From NCBI GenBank assembly GCA_014529385.2, contig CM043956.1:59343120-59407119 (forward strand): DNA of 64,000 nt, given 5' to 3'. Under the pieces are notes generated by a model. It did no database searches and had not been told where the DNA came from. It saw only the letters and a program-made list of their open reading frames with translations. The translations under genes were made by a program, and so were the position numbers. Positions within the stretch are counted from its first letter, which is position 1. Every line of letters starts with the position of its first letter. Source of the DNA: Adiantum capillus-veneris. Lineage: Eukaryota > Streptophyta > Polypodiopsida > Polypodiales > Pteridaceae. Below are positions 1-10,116 of the stretch, in pieces.

Positions 1-544
1 GTTCCGAAGTGCAAAAAGCAATCAAGAATGGGTGGAACAGGCCAGATTGGTTGGCCAAAGAAGACTGGAAGAATGCGAAGAAAGCAGCGCGCGAGAATCC
101 CGACAAGTGGAAGCAACAAAAGGATGCAGCCAGAGCGCGAGTAGAGGCAGGGAGCTCGCACCACTTGGGGAGCGGTGGATGGGCATCATTTGAGGCCGAT
201 TTTGTAAGTGTTTTCACATTGCTCTTTATGTTCGATAGTTTAGGATTTATGAGTTTTTTAATTCTAACATAATGAAATCTTTGTATGTTTTGACAGTGGT
301 CGATGACAGGACGTGATCCCACACCGTACGAGCGCGAGTACGCAGGCAGGAAGGGCTTAAATGCCCTGATGGACATTCTCAGTTCTCGCGGCGGCATGGT
401 TAGTATTAGGGTTTACTCTTTTTTATTTTTTGTATTGTTTTATAAATGTCGTTATATGTTTATACTTACTGAAAGCTGTCTTATTGTCTTTTTTTGCAGA
501 ATCCGACAGATATGCCACTTGGACGCGATGAGACGTCTGACTAG
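1..544 (+). CDS. CACTA transposon protein (Transposase_24-like), last three exons, 5' partial
   Basis: The reading frame is open from the window edge (Ser codon at 3-5), so the gene starts further left. Exon ends are inferred from GT/AG borders: about 3-203, 297-398 and 500-544, with donors at 204 (GTAAGT) and 399 (GTTAGT) and acceptors ending at 296 and 499. The frame stays open across both junctions and stops with TAG at 542-544. The protein has a basic Lys/Arg-rich helix, then SHHLGSGGWASF, then GRDPTPYEREYAGRK. This order resembles the C-terminal part of plant Ptta/En/Spm transposase-type proteins (Transposase_24 family). The position just inside a CACTA terminus supports that reading. 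No catalytic residues lie in this part, so activity cannot be judged. The family call rests on pattern recognition, not a search. Confidence 0.65.
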
Positions 545-644
545 ACGACGTCAGTTTAGTCGTAGCTAGATAGCATTAGTTTAGGGTTTCTCATAGCTTA
601 TGTATCATGAGACGGATTTTATACATCTTTTTGAACCATGTATA

Positions 645-764
645 TTATTACATTTGTCACCGCAGTTCCTTTTGCCAATCAATTCTTTATGCCTATGATG
701 TTGTACAATTGTCATTATTACATTTGCCAATCAATTCATTTTGCCTATGATGTGTACAATTGTC
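645..764 (+). repeat. two-copy tandem duplication in the CACTA 3' region
   Basis: Copy one (645-714) and copy two (715-764) both start TTATTACATTTG and end TGTACAATTGTCA. Copy two lacks about 20 bases from the middle. The repeat lies between the CACTA gene and its subterminal array and looks non-coding. Confidence 0.7.
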
Positions 765-909
765 AATTTTGCAAACAATGCGTCTTGTGGGTGACTATTT
801 TGGGTCTATTATCTACCCTTGCACTTTTTTTAAAAAGTGAATCAAGTACAATATGGTTGATGGGGTGTAGGGCATTCAATGCCCTGCCACCAAAAAGAAA
901 TTCTCTCGG

Positions 910-1087
910 GCGTCGCTATAACCGTCTCTATTTATGGCTCTGTAGCGTCGCTATGAGCGTCGCTATAGTCTGCAGTGTAAACGTCGCTATGAGCGTCGCT
1001 ATGAGTGTCTCTATTTAGCGGCGCATATAGCGACGCTTATAGCGACGCTCTCGTAGCGACGCTCGTAGCGACGGTTTTAGCGACGCC
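910..1087. repeat. CACTA subterminal repeat array (GCGTCGCTA and inverse)
   Basis: About ten copies of GCGTCGCTA or close variants occur here. Those up to about 1015 read forward and those from about 1020 read as TAGCGACGC, so the block can fold into a large hairpin. In known CACTA elements such arrays bind the element's own transposase and regulator proteins. The role here is inferred from position. Confidence 0.85.
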
Positions 1088-1156
1088 GGGGGTTATAAAA
1101 ACCCAATGTATTTCCGTCGCTAACAGCGTCACAAGAGCACACAACCTCTTGTAGTG

Positions 1157-2159
1157 TTAGCACTCCCTGAGAATCAGTCTGGCAAGAAACTCAAGAGGTT
1201 GTGGACTGACAATGGTGGAGAGTATGTCTCCAAGGAGTTTGACAATTTCTTTGCTAAAAGGGGGACTAAAAGGCAATTTACTGCACGATACACACCAGCT
1301 CAAAATGGAGTCGCTGAGTGCATGAATCGTACGGTTCAAGAAAGAGTTAGAGCCATGATTTCTAGGGAAAATCTCACACAAGGCTTTTGGGCAGAAGCCA
1401 TCTTGACTGCAGTGCACATTATAAATCATTCGCCTAGTACACCATTGAATTATGAGATTCCAGAAGAGTTATGGTCTGAATGTAAGCCCCACTATGACCA
1501 TCTACGTGTTTTTGGTTGTGAAGCTTATGCTCACGTGCCTAAACAACTTCGATAGAAGATAGAGCCAAAGTCACACAAATGTATTTTCATTGGATATGGT
1601 GCAGATGGAGAGATGGGATATCGTCTCTGGCACCCGAAATCTCGTCGAGTCATCCGTATTTTAGATGTGATCTTCAATGAGGCAAAGATGCATAAACAAT
1701 CTATCAAGGAAATAGAGATTCGGAGAGTCACTTTTGAGGATGTTGCCTCAGAGACAATGAAATCAACTCAGCGGGCTAGTGATGTACCTTCCACTAGCAA
1801 TGCTCTAGAGGGAGCGGATAGCAATGGTCAAGGAGTGAGACGGTCTACTAGAGTGTCTTGTCCACCTGCGCATTTTGAGCCAGGTCTTGATTACATCATG
1901 TTGACCGATTGCGGTGAGCCAAGTTGCTACCAAGAAGCCATGATGACGGATGATGTGGTGAAGTGGGAGCAGGCTATGGAATATGAGTATAACTCAATTC
2001 TGGCTAATGACACTTGGGACTTGGTAGAGCTGCCAAATGATGCGAAAGCTTTACCTTGCAAATGGTTTACAAGAAGAAATTTACCTCAGGTGATCCAAAT
2101 CCAAAGTACAAGGCTAAACTTGTAGCCAAAAGGTTCAAATAGCAAAAGGGGGTGATTTT
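1157..2159 (+). pseudogene. Copia-1 integrase core and start of RT, broken
   Basis: The frame opens at the CACTA junction inside the integrase core. The second catalytic Asp is visible in RLWTDNGGEY and the Glu region as NGVAECMNRTVQERVR. The following FGCEAYAHVPK segment is typical of copia integrases. A TAG at 1553-1555 interrupts the same frame, which then continues (IFIGYGADGEMGYRLW). After a variable linker, copia RT begins near EAMMTDDVVKWEQAME, reaching WDLVELP and a damaged WVYKKK region near 2070, where a frame change occurs. The coding remnant ends at the deletion junction near 2159. Integrase would have inserted element cDNA in the nucleus. The protein cannot be made intact. Confidence 0.88.
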
Positions 2160-3111
2160 GATGACATGCTTATAGCTGGGGAAATCTATTGCGAAAATTG
2201 CCAACTTGAAGAAAACACTTGGCAATAATTTTGCAATGAAATATTTGGGGGATGCTACACACTTTCTTGGCATGCGAATCAAAAGAGATCGCAAACGTCG
2301 TATTCTTGAGTTATCTCAGGAAACATACATTGGGAAAGTTTTGCAGCATTTCAATATGCAGGGGGGGAAAGCATTGAGTCCCCCAATGTAGGCAATCTTG
2401 AAACTCAGCAAGGAAGATGCACCCAAATCTGATGCTGAGCGAGCTGAAATGGCTAAGGTACCATATTCTTCGGCAGTGGGCAGCAGTCTCATGTATGCTA
2501 TGGTGGCCACAAGACCAGACATTGCTTTTGCAATGGGAGTGGTGAGCCGATATATGGAAAATCCCGGCAACAAGCATTGGGAAGCAGTGAAGCACAGTCT
2601 TAGGTACCTCAAAGGTACGGTCGGCAGGTGTTTACGCTTTGGGAACAGTGATCCATCCATCGTGCATTATGCGGATGTAGACTAGGCGGATTGTGTCAAC
2701 AATAGGAGATCGACATTTGGCTATGTTTTCATATTTGTTGGAGCAGCAGTATCTTGGAGGTCATGTCTTCAAGATTACACGCCATCTTTCACTACAGAAG
2801 CAGAGTATGTTGTATTGTCGGATGCAAGTAAAGAGGCTACATGGTTATCTTTCTTAGTCCAAAATCTTGGCATTGATGAGACTCCAGTGATATATTGTGA
2901 TAGTCAAAGTGCTCTTGCATTGGCAAGGAATCCCGTGCTTCACTCCAAATCGAAACACATTGAATTCAAGTATCATTCGTGAGAGTTCTTGGCCAAAAAG
3001 CTCATTGATTTGGTCACGGTACACACTGACGACAACCCAACAGATGCTTTGACGAAAGGCTTAGCTTTGGAGTGGTTTACACATTGCAGTGAGTTGATGG
3101 GTATAGTTTGA
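2160..3111 (+). pseudogene. Copia-1 RT C-terminus and RNase H, broken
   Basis: The frame resumes at DDMLIAG (GAT GAC at 2160-2165), the end of the copia YVDDM catalytic motif, with the first part of RT missing. It continues with KYLGDATHFLGMRI, then SAVGSSLMYAMVATRPDIAFA, then RNase H, where TTEAEYV and YCDSQSALALARNP are clear. It ends at TGA 3109-3111. In-frame stops lie at 2389-2391, 2683-2685 (within the usual YVDSD motif) and 2980-2982. Length and order otherwise match ordinary copia. The role would have been reverse transcription and RNA removal in the virus-like particle. Confidence 0.88.
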
Positions 3112-3180
3112 AGCCACTAGATTGCTTCACGGCTATACATACCAGGTCACTTGGGCTGCGTTGGCCTTCAAGTGGGACTT

Positions 3181-3321
3181 TGTTGCGATCCAGGTGAACT
3201 GGCCGGACATCCCACTTACTACTAACCCATCTACTAACTTAACCATTATATACTTATTCTCTAATACAACAGAATAAGGAGCTGTAACACGATAAGGTTG
3301 ATGTGCACTCCACCCAAACCT

Positions 3322-3388
<67 letters not shown>

Positions 3389-3409
3389 TCTCACACTTGC
3401 ACTTGCACA
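3181..3409 (+). repeat. Copia-1 3' LTR
   Basis: The LTR starts TGTTGCGATCC just after the purine tract. It contains TATATA (3248-3253), a hairpin CTTATTCT/AGAATAAG (3253-3260 and 3271-3278) and a (CT)n tract. The right end is placed at the CA of CTTGCACA near 3409 by comparison with the Copia-2 LTR, and is uncertain by some bases. The matching 5' LTR is outside the window. Confidence 0.7.
3324..3386 (+). repeat. (CT)n microsatellite inside the Copia-1 LTR
   Basis: An uninterrupted CT dinucleotide run of about 63 bases lies about 70 bases downstream of the TATATA element, so it would fall in the transcribed leader. The same arrangement is seen in Copia-2. Confidence 0.95.
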
Positions 3410-3419
3410 CGCTTCCCGT

Positions 3420-4460
3420 GGCACCTTCAGTAAAGCCTGCTCTTGTGAAAAGTTTGCATGAAAGGGTAGCAGAGTGCAATCAAGTTGCAGATATTGAGGG
3501 TCCAGAAGTGGATGAAGAAAATGGGCACAATCCTAAATGATGGTCAAGCTTTTGTGGAGTAACATCAAAGCGGGTGAAAATGTTGATACGGAATTGGTAT
3601 GTGGTGTTGATGATGGCGAAGATACAAGCTTGAGTTTTTGGGAGACAAGCAAGGAGCATAGAGCGGATAATTCCACATCCTATGGCGAGGAGATAAAATC
3701 TAATGAACCTGAGTTGGTAAGGTAAAGATGCCTTATTATTTTCTTGATGATATGGTGTTAACCAATGTTCAAGAAGATCTAGGAATAGAGCAAGCCATTG
3801 TGCTTAATGGAGACCAAGTGGAGGAGTCTATGCCCACCAATGGAGGTATGTGGATGGAGACGGTGCAGATTCTTACCACAAGGGACGAGGTGGATCTACC
3901 TATGGATGATGACCAAGGTGATGCAATGTGGAGAGAGGTTCTCTCTACCTTGACAGAGCATGATGCAGCAGTAGCAGAGGTGGTTGAAGTGCAACAGCAA
4001 AAGCTGTCAGGAAAGAAGAGATGATTAACCTTGAAGAGAAGCTTGTTGTAGCAGAGGGGCTTGATGATATTGGAATCAAAGGGTAATGCCAGCGAGGAGG
4101 AGGTTGTGTTGCCCAGGCGGTGGCTTTGCTTGAAGGTATGTGAGCCCTAGTTGATGAGTATGGTGGTAGATACTACTATGTGGTGGATGGTTCAACAGGT
4201 GCAAGGGTCTATGGATGAGGCCTCCACTTTACATGGTTGGGAGGGAGGGTCAATTTTTTTTTTGGTGATGGTGAGTTTGATACTTCTTGATATGGAGTGG
4301 ATGCATTTTTGCCAATGGGTACATGGAGTACTGAAGGTAGATCATGGGAAATCTACAAGCATGAAGAGATTTTGTTGGAGAGTGGCACAATGGTATGCAA
4401 TTACATATGGATGGAAGGTATCAATGGCAAAATTTTGACCCAAGTGGAAGACATGATGTG
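3420..4460 (+). pseudogene. unrecognised decayed coding stretch
   Basis: Several plus-strand frames look protein-like but are cut by stops and frame changes. Examples are an acidic stretch at 3537-3725, an acidic and Met-rich stretch at 3728-4024, and a segment near 4150-4440 that reads in part DEYGGRYYYVVDGSTGARVYG, then GTWSTEGRSWEIYKHEEI, then GINGKILTQVED. The amino-acid use is that of a real soluble protein. I do not recognise the family. It lies just upstream of a purine tract at 4612-4625, so it may be a 3' ORF of a decayed LTR element. A dead host gene is equally possible. Confidence 0.3.
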
Positions 4461-5620
4461 ACGTAGGGGGTGGGGCAGCCCACTTGAGGTTTGATGGAAA
4501 TAGGCTAAATAGAACTTTGTATAAATGGTTTTGGTTTTTTGATAGTGTGTGCCAGGTTTTGTAGTTAGTAGTGAAATAAAGCTCTTTTTTGGTTCAGCAT
4601 AAATGTTCAACTAGGGGGTGGGCAATGATGGTGCATCCAAAGTTGGTTGACCATAGAAAATGGCACAAGCAGGTATGTGCAGGCTAGCAGATGCATGGCA
4701 AAGAGCAGGAAAAACTACAAATATCCTAGGTAGACATGTAGTGACAACAGATGTGTATGGATGATGCAGTTTATAGGCCAAGAAGGGCTCTAGAAAGGTC
4801 CAATTTGGGTGCCAAATGAAAGAGGTTCAAAGTGTAGTTTTTTTATCTGGAAATGTAGGTCTTGAGTTGTTAAAGAAGCAGGTTCAGATGACTCATCAAA
4901 CAGAGCTACAGAGTGCAAGATATTAAGCTTTGAACTTGAATGTGTTTGCAAATCTGAGATGAATGGGGCAGGTAATGATAGGTGGTCAAAGTGGGTCACA
5001 TCATCAAGATGTGTAGAGATCATCATGAAGAGCATGTTGGTCTTTTTAAATTGGCAATTGAAGTCTGAGGTTTCAAGAACGAAGATGTCGGGCCGGGTTT
5101 GTGTCCATTTGACTGCATGGGGAGTCATGCCATCTGGTGTTTTTGGGCACTTGTCAAAGTGCAAGAAGGTAGAGCATATTGTGTGGAGTCAAAAGGAATT
5201 TGTGGCTTATCGATCAAATTCCCAGTTTCCGAGTTGCAACCTCGTAATGTGGGGGCAATTTCTCAAGGAGAGGTGTGAGATGTTTTCTCTTCCATTTTGG
5301 CAGCCCGAGTTCGTGAGCTTAGAAGGCTTGGAATGTGGCAAGGACTGTGGAATCCCAAGTCGGCTGAGGGCTACCAATTGGGACTAGCGGCTCCATCACT
5401 GGGCCAATGGGCAAGAAATGACAAGGCTCTGAATCTTGGAGGAGAAAAATGTGTTTGATGGTGACTTTGGGGTGGTGACTTTGGAGGAATTTTTTGAGTC
5501 TTGGGGGAGTGGAGCGGTGAGAGTGTGCCACGTGGCCCGCTATTGAACCCACATGCATAAAACAAAGGTCTCATCAAAGGCTTTATAGCCTAAGGCATGG
5601 CCACATTGGAGATATACAAG

Positions 5621-5678
<58 letters not shown>

Positions 5679-6705
5679 CCCTGCAACAAGCGGCTATGGA
5701 GTCTTGCTCATGGGCGCTACTTGTAGCGTGTGTGGGCCGTGAGGTGGGTGTTTTGGTGGAGAACAATGGCGACAAACACCATTAATGGGTGGATGACATG
5801 GTTTGACCCCCAACAGTGTCGTAGAGAGTGATGACTTGGTATGTCCGTTGGGGCTGAGTCCCGCACCCTAAGGGGCATTATTTTTTGAGGGCAAAGATCC
5901 CCCACCACAAGCAATATCACTAGTGATGAAGGGAGAAATCATATGCACAAAGAGGGGGAGAGGTCAAGCCCAAGTCCATCCAGGGGTGGCTTCACATGCA
6001 GTGAGAAGATGGCAAGAGGCTGAGTTGTTAAGCCATGAAAAATAATACTAAAATAAGGGTGCCAAGTGATATGCAATGCAAAAAGTGCTAAAAAGGGCTA
6101 TTGCCTGCATGAGCCAATAAAAACCATTTTTTTGAGCTTTTATTACTCCTATAAAAGGAGGGTCTCTCGCCACTTTGGGGCTTTTTTGACCAATTGAAGG
6201 GCATTTGGCAAAGACGGTCATTGGAGCCAGGGGATGTTGTTTAGAGTTGTGCCAACTGAGCATTTTGTACATGGTTGTGTTGATGATAGTGAAAGCCATC
6301 ATTGTTGTCTTCTAGTATCAATTCCCCCTTCTCTTCTGCACTTGTATACATCTGTTTTTGGGTGTGTGTGCCCCCCCCCCCCCTCCGAGGTTTGTGGTGC
6401 AAAGTGAGATAGAGAGAGGTTGTGTGCGTGTGGAAGACTGTGAATTGAGCAGAGCTAGATGATTGAGCTTGTTTGGTGTGTTGCAACACATGTGTGTGTA
6501 TGGTCGGGTGCAAGCAATGGTTTTCTTGTCGATAGTCTTGAGTTTTGAAGGTGAATTATAGTGGATTGGGGCACTATGTATACCTTAGGCTATAGCGAGG
6601 CATTGTGTTGTGTTTTGGGTGTGTTCCCTGTTTCCCCTCTCCAACATCCAAAATGATCTCTCATGGTCAAAATTGGGTCCTAGAAAGGGCGTGGCAGATG
6701 CATGG
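4461..6705. other. non-coding stretch with possible LTR start and TATA-like site
   Basis: No gene is recognised. AACTAGGGGGTGGGCAA followed by TGATGG at 4626 has the form of a gypsy polypurine tract plus LTR start (compare the Gypsy-3 junction at 42292), so part of this stretch may be an LTR. A TATA-like CCTATAAAAGGAG lies around 6148-6160 downstream of a T-rich run. A run of 13 C occurs at 6371-6383. No second LTR copy is in the window to confirm the idea. Confidence 0.3.
5623..5676 (+). repeat. (GA)n microsatellite
   Basis: An uninterrupted AG dinucleotide run of about 54 bases in non-coding DNA. The opposite strand reads (CT)n, the unit that recurs through the window. Confidence 0.95.
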
Positions 6706-6782
6706 TGTTAGGTAAAGGTGGTGTGTCGCATCGCGCTTTGCCGTGTTTTCTGGCTAGTGTCCACCGGCCACCCATTTATCTC

Positions 6783-6810
6783 CTTATTCTTTATACATAC
6801 AAAGAATAAG
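6783..6810. promoter_or_regulatory. hairpin CTTATTCTTT-N8-AAAGAATAAG in the Copia-2 LTR
   Basis: This is a perfect 10-bp inverted repeat around an 8-base loop ATACATAC. It is kept exactly in the right LTR (9978-10005), and a shorter form is present in the Copia-1 LTR (3253-3278). It lies just upstream of the CT tract, near the expected transcription start. The loop and flanks (TTATACATA) could act as a TATA region. The role is inferred only from conservation. Confidence 0.5.
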
Positions 6811-6874
6811 AAGCTCTCACTCAGATTCTCACATGGTGCTCATACAGTGAGATTTGGGAGCTTCACCCACATCC

Positions 6875-6880
<6 letters not shown>

Positions 6881-6970
<90 letters not shown>
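6881..6970 (+). repeat. (CT)n microsatellite in the Copia-2 5' LTR
   Basis: A CT dinucleotide run of about 90 bases. The right LTR of the same element has only a short interrupted CT-rich remnant at 10077-10090, so the tract expanded or shrank after insertion. Confidence 0.95.
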
Positions 6971-6971
<1 letters not shown>

Positions 6972-7014
6972 CTTCGCACTCTTTGCACACGCACTGCATT
7001 TGTGCACTCACAAG

Positions 7015-7026
7015 TGGTATCAGAGC
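7015..7026 (+). other. Copia-2 primer binding site (initiator Met tRNA)
   Basis: TGGTATCAGAGC lies two bases after the LTR end. It matches the complement of the 3' end of plant initiator methionine tRNA, the standard primer of copia elements. Confidence 0.92.
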
Positions 7027-9495
7027 TTTGGCTTCGCGACAGATGGAGTGCTAAAGAGAAGTGAGCTTTCGATTATGGTGAGCTCACTTTCGATGGAAGC
7101 TAGAGATCGGTGAGCAACCACCAGATTTGTGCTCATGGAAGCTTGAGGGACATTCCCAAGCTTGAAATAAGGGTGTTTTGCAAGTGTGTATGCTTTTTTT
7201 GCAGCCATACTTGCAAGAAGAATGTAGATTTTCATTTCTGCAGGTCATTTTGTTTTTTGCATAACTTTTGCATCCGGAATGCGATTTATGCAAGGTTAGG
7301 GTGTAACCTGGGGTTTTGGTATGCTCCGGACGCAATGGTGATTCAATTTGGATTGATTTTGACCTCTGAAATTTTTGCAGCAGCAGCTGTAGATTGTGTG
7401 TCGGGGATTCCACACATGGTTTTCTCTCGGATGTGAGAGTGGTATTGGCTGCAAGTTTTCTCACAGGTGGGAGGATACGATGTATGATCTATGTGGTCTG
7501 ATGCTTAGGGAGACTCATGTGATTGCAGTTTGATCTCGGAAATGTATGCCTCGAGCATGTTTTTTGGCAGTCACAGGTAGAGCAGGTATTTGTGTACTAG
7601 ATTTGTAAGTGTTTGCAATGATGTATGCAAAAAGTGGAGATTGGTGCATGCATTTGGAGTGCGGTTTGATGCGCTTTGGTTGCTCATGGTTTTGAGCGTG
7701 TAGTCACTTTGGTTACTAGTTTTGTAACCGTTTTGTTGACGAAACTATGGAAAAATTTTCCCATCAGTTTTATGCGCATCATTGGTGCGATCGAGATTGC
7801 GATTGCTTGTAGCACTCAGGATTTGTGTGCAATGTTTTTCCTTTTGGGTGGTGCATTGTGAGCGTGTTTTGCTCTACATTTTTGGTCTTGAGTTGTGAGT
7901 GGTCAGCCATTTGAAGCTTCCAGTTTTGACTCCCAGCTACTACAAGTTGAGCCTAGTACTCCCACATGTGTTGCCATTTGCAGTAGAGGACATCTTCTGC
8001 AGTGTTTTGGATTTCATACCGGTTCAACACAGCTTTGTGTATGTTTTTGTGGGATAATGGATGAAGTTTAATCGCCATAGTTTGTGATCGAGCTTAGCTC
8101 TCACTTTTGATAGGTTTTATGAGTTTGGACACAATTTGGTATTCTTGTATCCACTCTCGTAGGAGTGCGGAGTTGTGTATGCTATAATGTTTTGGCACAT
8201 TGTTCATTCATTGACACATTTTGGTAGCAAGTTTTCACTCACATATATGTGTCATTTGTGGTGCGTTGAGTGATACTCTGGCTAGAGTGGTTTGGCTCTG
8301 TGTATGACTTTGTAAGGTGATTTCAAACGAGTACATTCCCGGATTGGCCGTTTGGGCATTTGTTGTTGTCTCCATTACGATTTACTGTTGAGTTTTCGCT
8401 CTAGTTAAAGAGGACACTCTACCAAAGATTCTGCCAGATATGTATGCCTATTGTAGTGGCTAGTGAGCTTGATCGTTTTCTCACCTTCTTTGCTTGAGAA
8501 AGTGGTTTGCTCTTGAGTGGGAGAGTCTTGTGATCTTGAGCATTGTTTGCCATAGTTTTGGCATGGATATGGAGATGCTTCATAAAAGAGGCTGTTCTCA
8601 TTTACGATCGTGACTGACATGTTGGCACTGCGGCCACGATGGGCATATTAGGCATCGTTGCTTCAGGTGTATGAGGTAGCGAAAGAGGCAGATTCTTGGT
8701 GCTACTATGAGGGCAGATGATAGAGAGTATGCATGTGACACTCATGTCACTTTTGAGTCTAGCTTGCCTTTAGACTACTTTGTGTCTTGGGATAGCACAT
8801 TGTCTATGCATTTTCTACTAGACAAGCATGCACTCTTTCACGTGACACCACATTGTGATTTGTTCTTCTCTTTCTCTAGTGGGAGACTTGGTTGTGTGTA
8901 GTTTGTTGATGGTTCAACATATGACATAGAGGGTGCTGGAGATGTATGCATGTCTTTACCTAGCGGTGTATTTCTTATGCTACAATATGTATGTTATGTA
9001 CCAAGACTCAACCAGAGTCTCATTTCAATGCATCAGTTTGCAGAGTAGTGGATATTGTGTACTGCTTGGAGAGCTATCATTTCAGATACATAGGGGATCA
9101 TTGGTGATAGCCAGAGGTGCTAGGAATGGTATGGTATACCCTTTGCATATTTTTGACACATGAGGCAGTGTAGTCTCTGTGTATTTGCAACCATGTTTGG
9201 AGCGAGAGATGAGGCGTGTCTCTTTTGTGGATGTGCTGCATGGAGAGGAGGTCGTGCATTTGTCTTGTGGTGATGTTCACGCAGATAGTGGTATTATGGG
9301 GATGCACAGCTTGGTCAATCATCATTTGAGCCAGAGATCAATGCATTGTTCTGTGATGCATCTGATATGTTTGAGGTTGATAGTGTCCTTCAGACAGCTG
9401 TGTATGATTTCAGTGGTGCTGATTTTTTGGTTTTGCAGTCATTCTCGGCACATATGCCTTTGCGAGATGATGCTGACATGGTGATGCATAGTTAG
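7027..9495 (+). other. Copia-2 interior with no recognisable gene
   Basis: This is where gag, protease, integrase and most of RT should be. All frames are short. The DNA is rich in G and T on this strand, and many short Trp/Cys/Val-rich peptides appear that resemble nothing I know. A 101-codon frame at 9179-9484 is the longest near the 3' side. I treat the stretch as decayed retroelement sequence or replaced filler. Confidence 0.5.
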
Positions 9496-9770
9496 GTGGT
9501 TCTTGATGCGGATGCATATGGCATTGAGGTTGCTGATAGGGATAGGTCTCCACACATAGTGCATTTTTCGTCAGCTTTTGGATCTCTCATGTCTGACCTT
9601 TTGGTCTCAAGACCTGATCTTGCTTATGGGGTTGGTGCACTTGTAGTGGGAGTTGTCAGTCATGTGATGACTGACACTGGCATTGTGCATTGTGGAGCCA
9701 TCCAGGTAGTCACTTGATACCTGCATGAGGAGTGTCATCCTGGCTCAAGTCCTAGTGGTATGCATGTTTC
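9496..9770 (+). pseudogene. Copia-2 RT/RNase H remnant
   Basis: The frame reads FSSAFGSLMSDLLVSRPDLA, then YGVGALVVGVVSHV, then HCGAIQVVT, a stop, and YLHEE. This follows the copia block that normally reads SAVGSLMYA, TRPDIAYAVG, HW-AVKRILRYL, with many substitutions. It is the only piece of the interior whose family can be seen and it fixes the orientation as plus. The protein is not functional: nothing flanks it in frame and the catalytic blocks are gone. Confidence 0.6.
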
Positions 9771-9901
9771 ATCTACACTAGAGCGGTTACAGAGTAAGCT
9801 AGTGGGCATAGGTTGAGAGCCGTCTTCTCTCACCTCTTGTATATACTAGTTTTAGGCCAGTCTTCTTGCCACTTATCAGTACATAGCCTTTAGTGGGATA
9901 A

Positions 9902-10116
9902 TGTTAGGTAAAGGTGGTGTGCCTCACCATGCTTTTCCGTGTGTGCCGACCAGTGTTCGGCCACCCACATTTATCTCCTTATTCTTTATACATACAAAGA
10001 ATAAGGAGCTCTCACTCAGATTCTAGCATGGTGCTCATACAGTGAGATTTGGGAGCTCCACCCACATCCTATGTACTCTCTCTTTCTCTCCCCTTTGCAC
10101 ACGCACCGCACTCACA
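9902..10116 (+). repeat. Copia-2 3' LTR (215 bp)
   Basis: It starts TGTTAGGTAAAGG after the purine tract and ends ACTCACA. It matches the 5' LTR through most of its length, including the hairpin, but has nearly lost the CT tract. Confidence 0.9.

Larger units (their letters stand above)
1..1156 (+). mobile_element. CACTA (En/Spm) DNA transposon, 3' part
   Basis: The element ends at 1156 with CCTCTTGTAGTG, the inverse of the classic CACTACAAGAGG terminus. Next to it is a dense subterminal array of GCGTCGCTA motifs in both orientations, the usual transposase-binding layout in CACTA elements. Right of 1156 an open Ty1-copia integrase frame begins at once, so the transposon inserted into Copia-1. 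CACTA elements make 3-bp target duplications. The bases after the end are TTA (1157-1159), but the left end lies outside the window, so the duplication cannot be confirmed. Confidence 0.88.
1157..3409 (+). mobile_element. Copia-1: Ty1-copia element, 3' part, with right LTR
   Basis: From the CACTA insertion point the sequence runs integrase, RT, RNase H, a purine tract (CAAGTGGGACT, about 3169-3179) and an LTR starting TGTTGCGATCC at 3181. This is the order of plant copia elements. The 5' LTR, gag and protease must lie left of the CACTA insertion, outside the window. The polyprotein is dead: it has several in-frame stops and a large deletion in RT. The right LTR shares a hairpin and a (CT)n tract with Copia-2, so the two belong to related lineages. 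Confidence 0.9.
6706..7012 (+). repeat. Copia-2 5' LTR (307 bp)
   Basis: It begins TGTTAGGTAAAGG and ends TGCACTCACA, immediately before the primer site. It is about 90 bp longer than the right LTR, mainly because its (CT)n tract has grown (6881-6970). It also carries a 10-bp inverted repeat at 6783-6810. Confidence 0.9.
6706..10116 (+). mobile_element. Copia-2: complete but heavily decayed Ty1-copia element
   Basis: Two related LTRs, both starting TGTTAGGTAAAGG and ending ACTCACA, flank a 2.9-kb interior. A primer site follows the left LTR and the purine tract TAGTGGGATAA (about 9891-9901) precedes the right LTR. The flanking 5-mers CATGG (6701-6705) and CGTGG (10117-10121) look like a target duplication with one mismatch. 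The interior has no long frame. Only a stretch near 9560-9720 still looks like copia RT/RNase H. Confidence 0.88.

Noticed and set aside
1157..1429. Minus-strand frame of 90 codons opposite the Copia-1 integrase
   Set aside because: It is the shadow of a conserved coding sequence on the other strand. The integrase motifs on the plus strand are clear.
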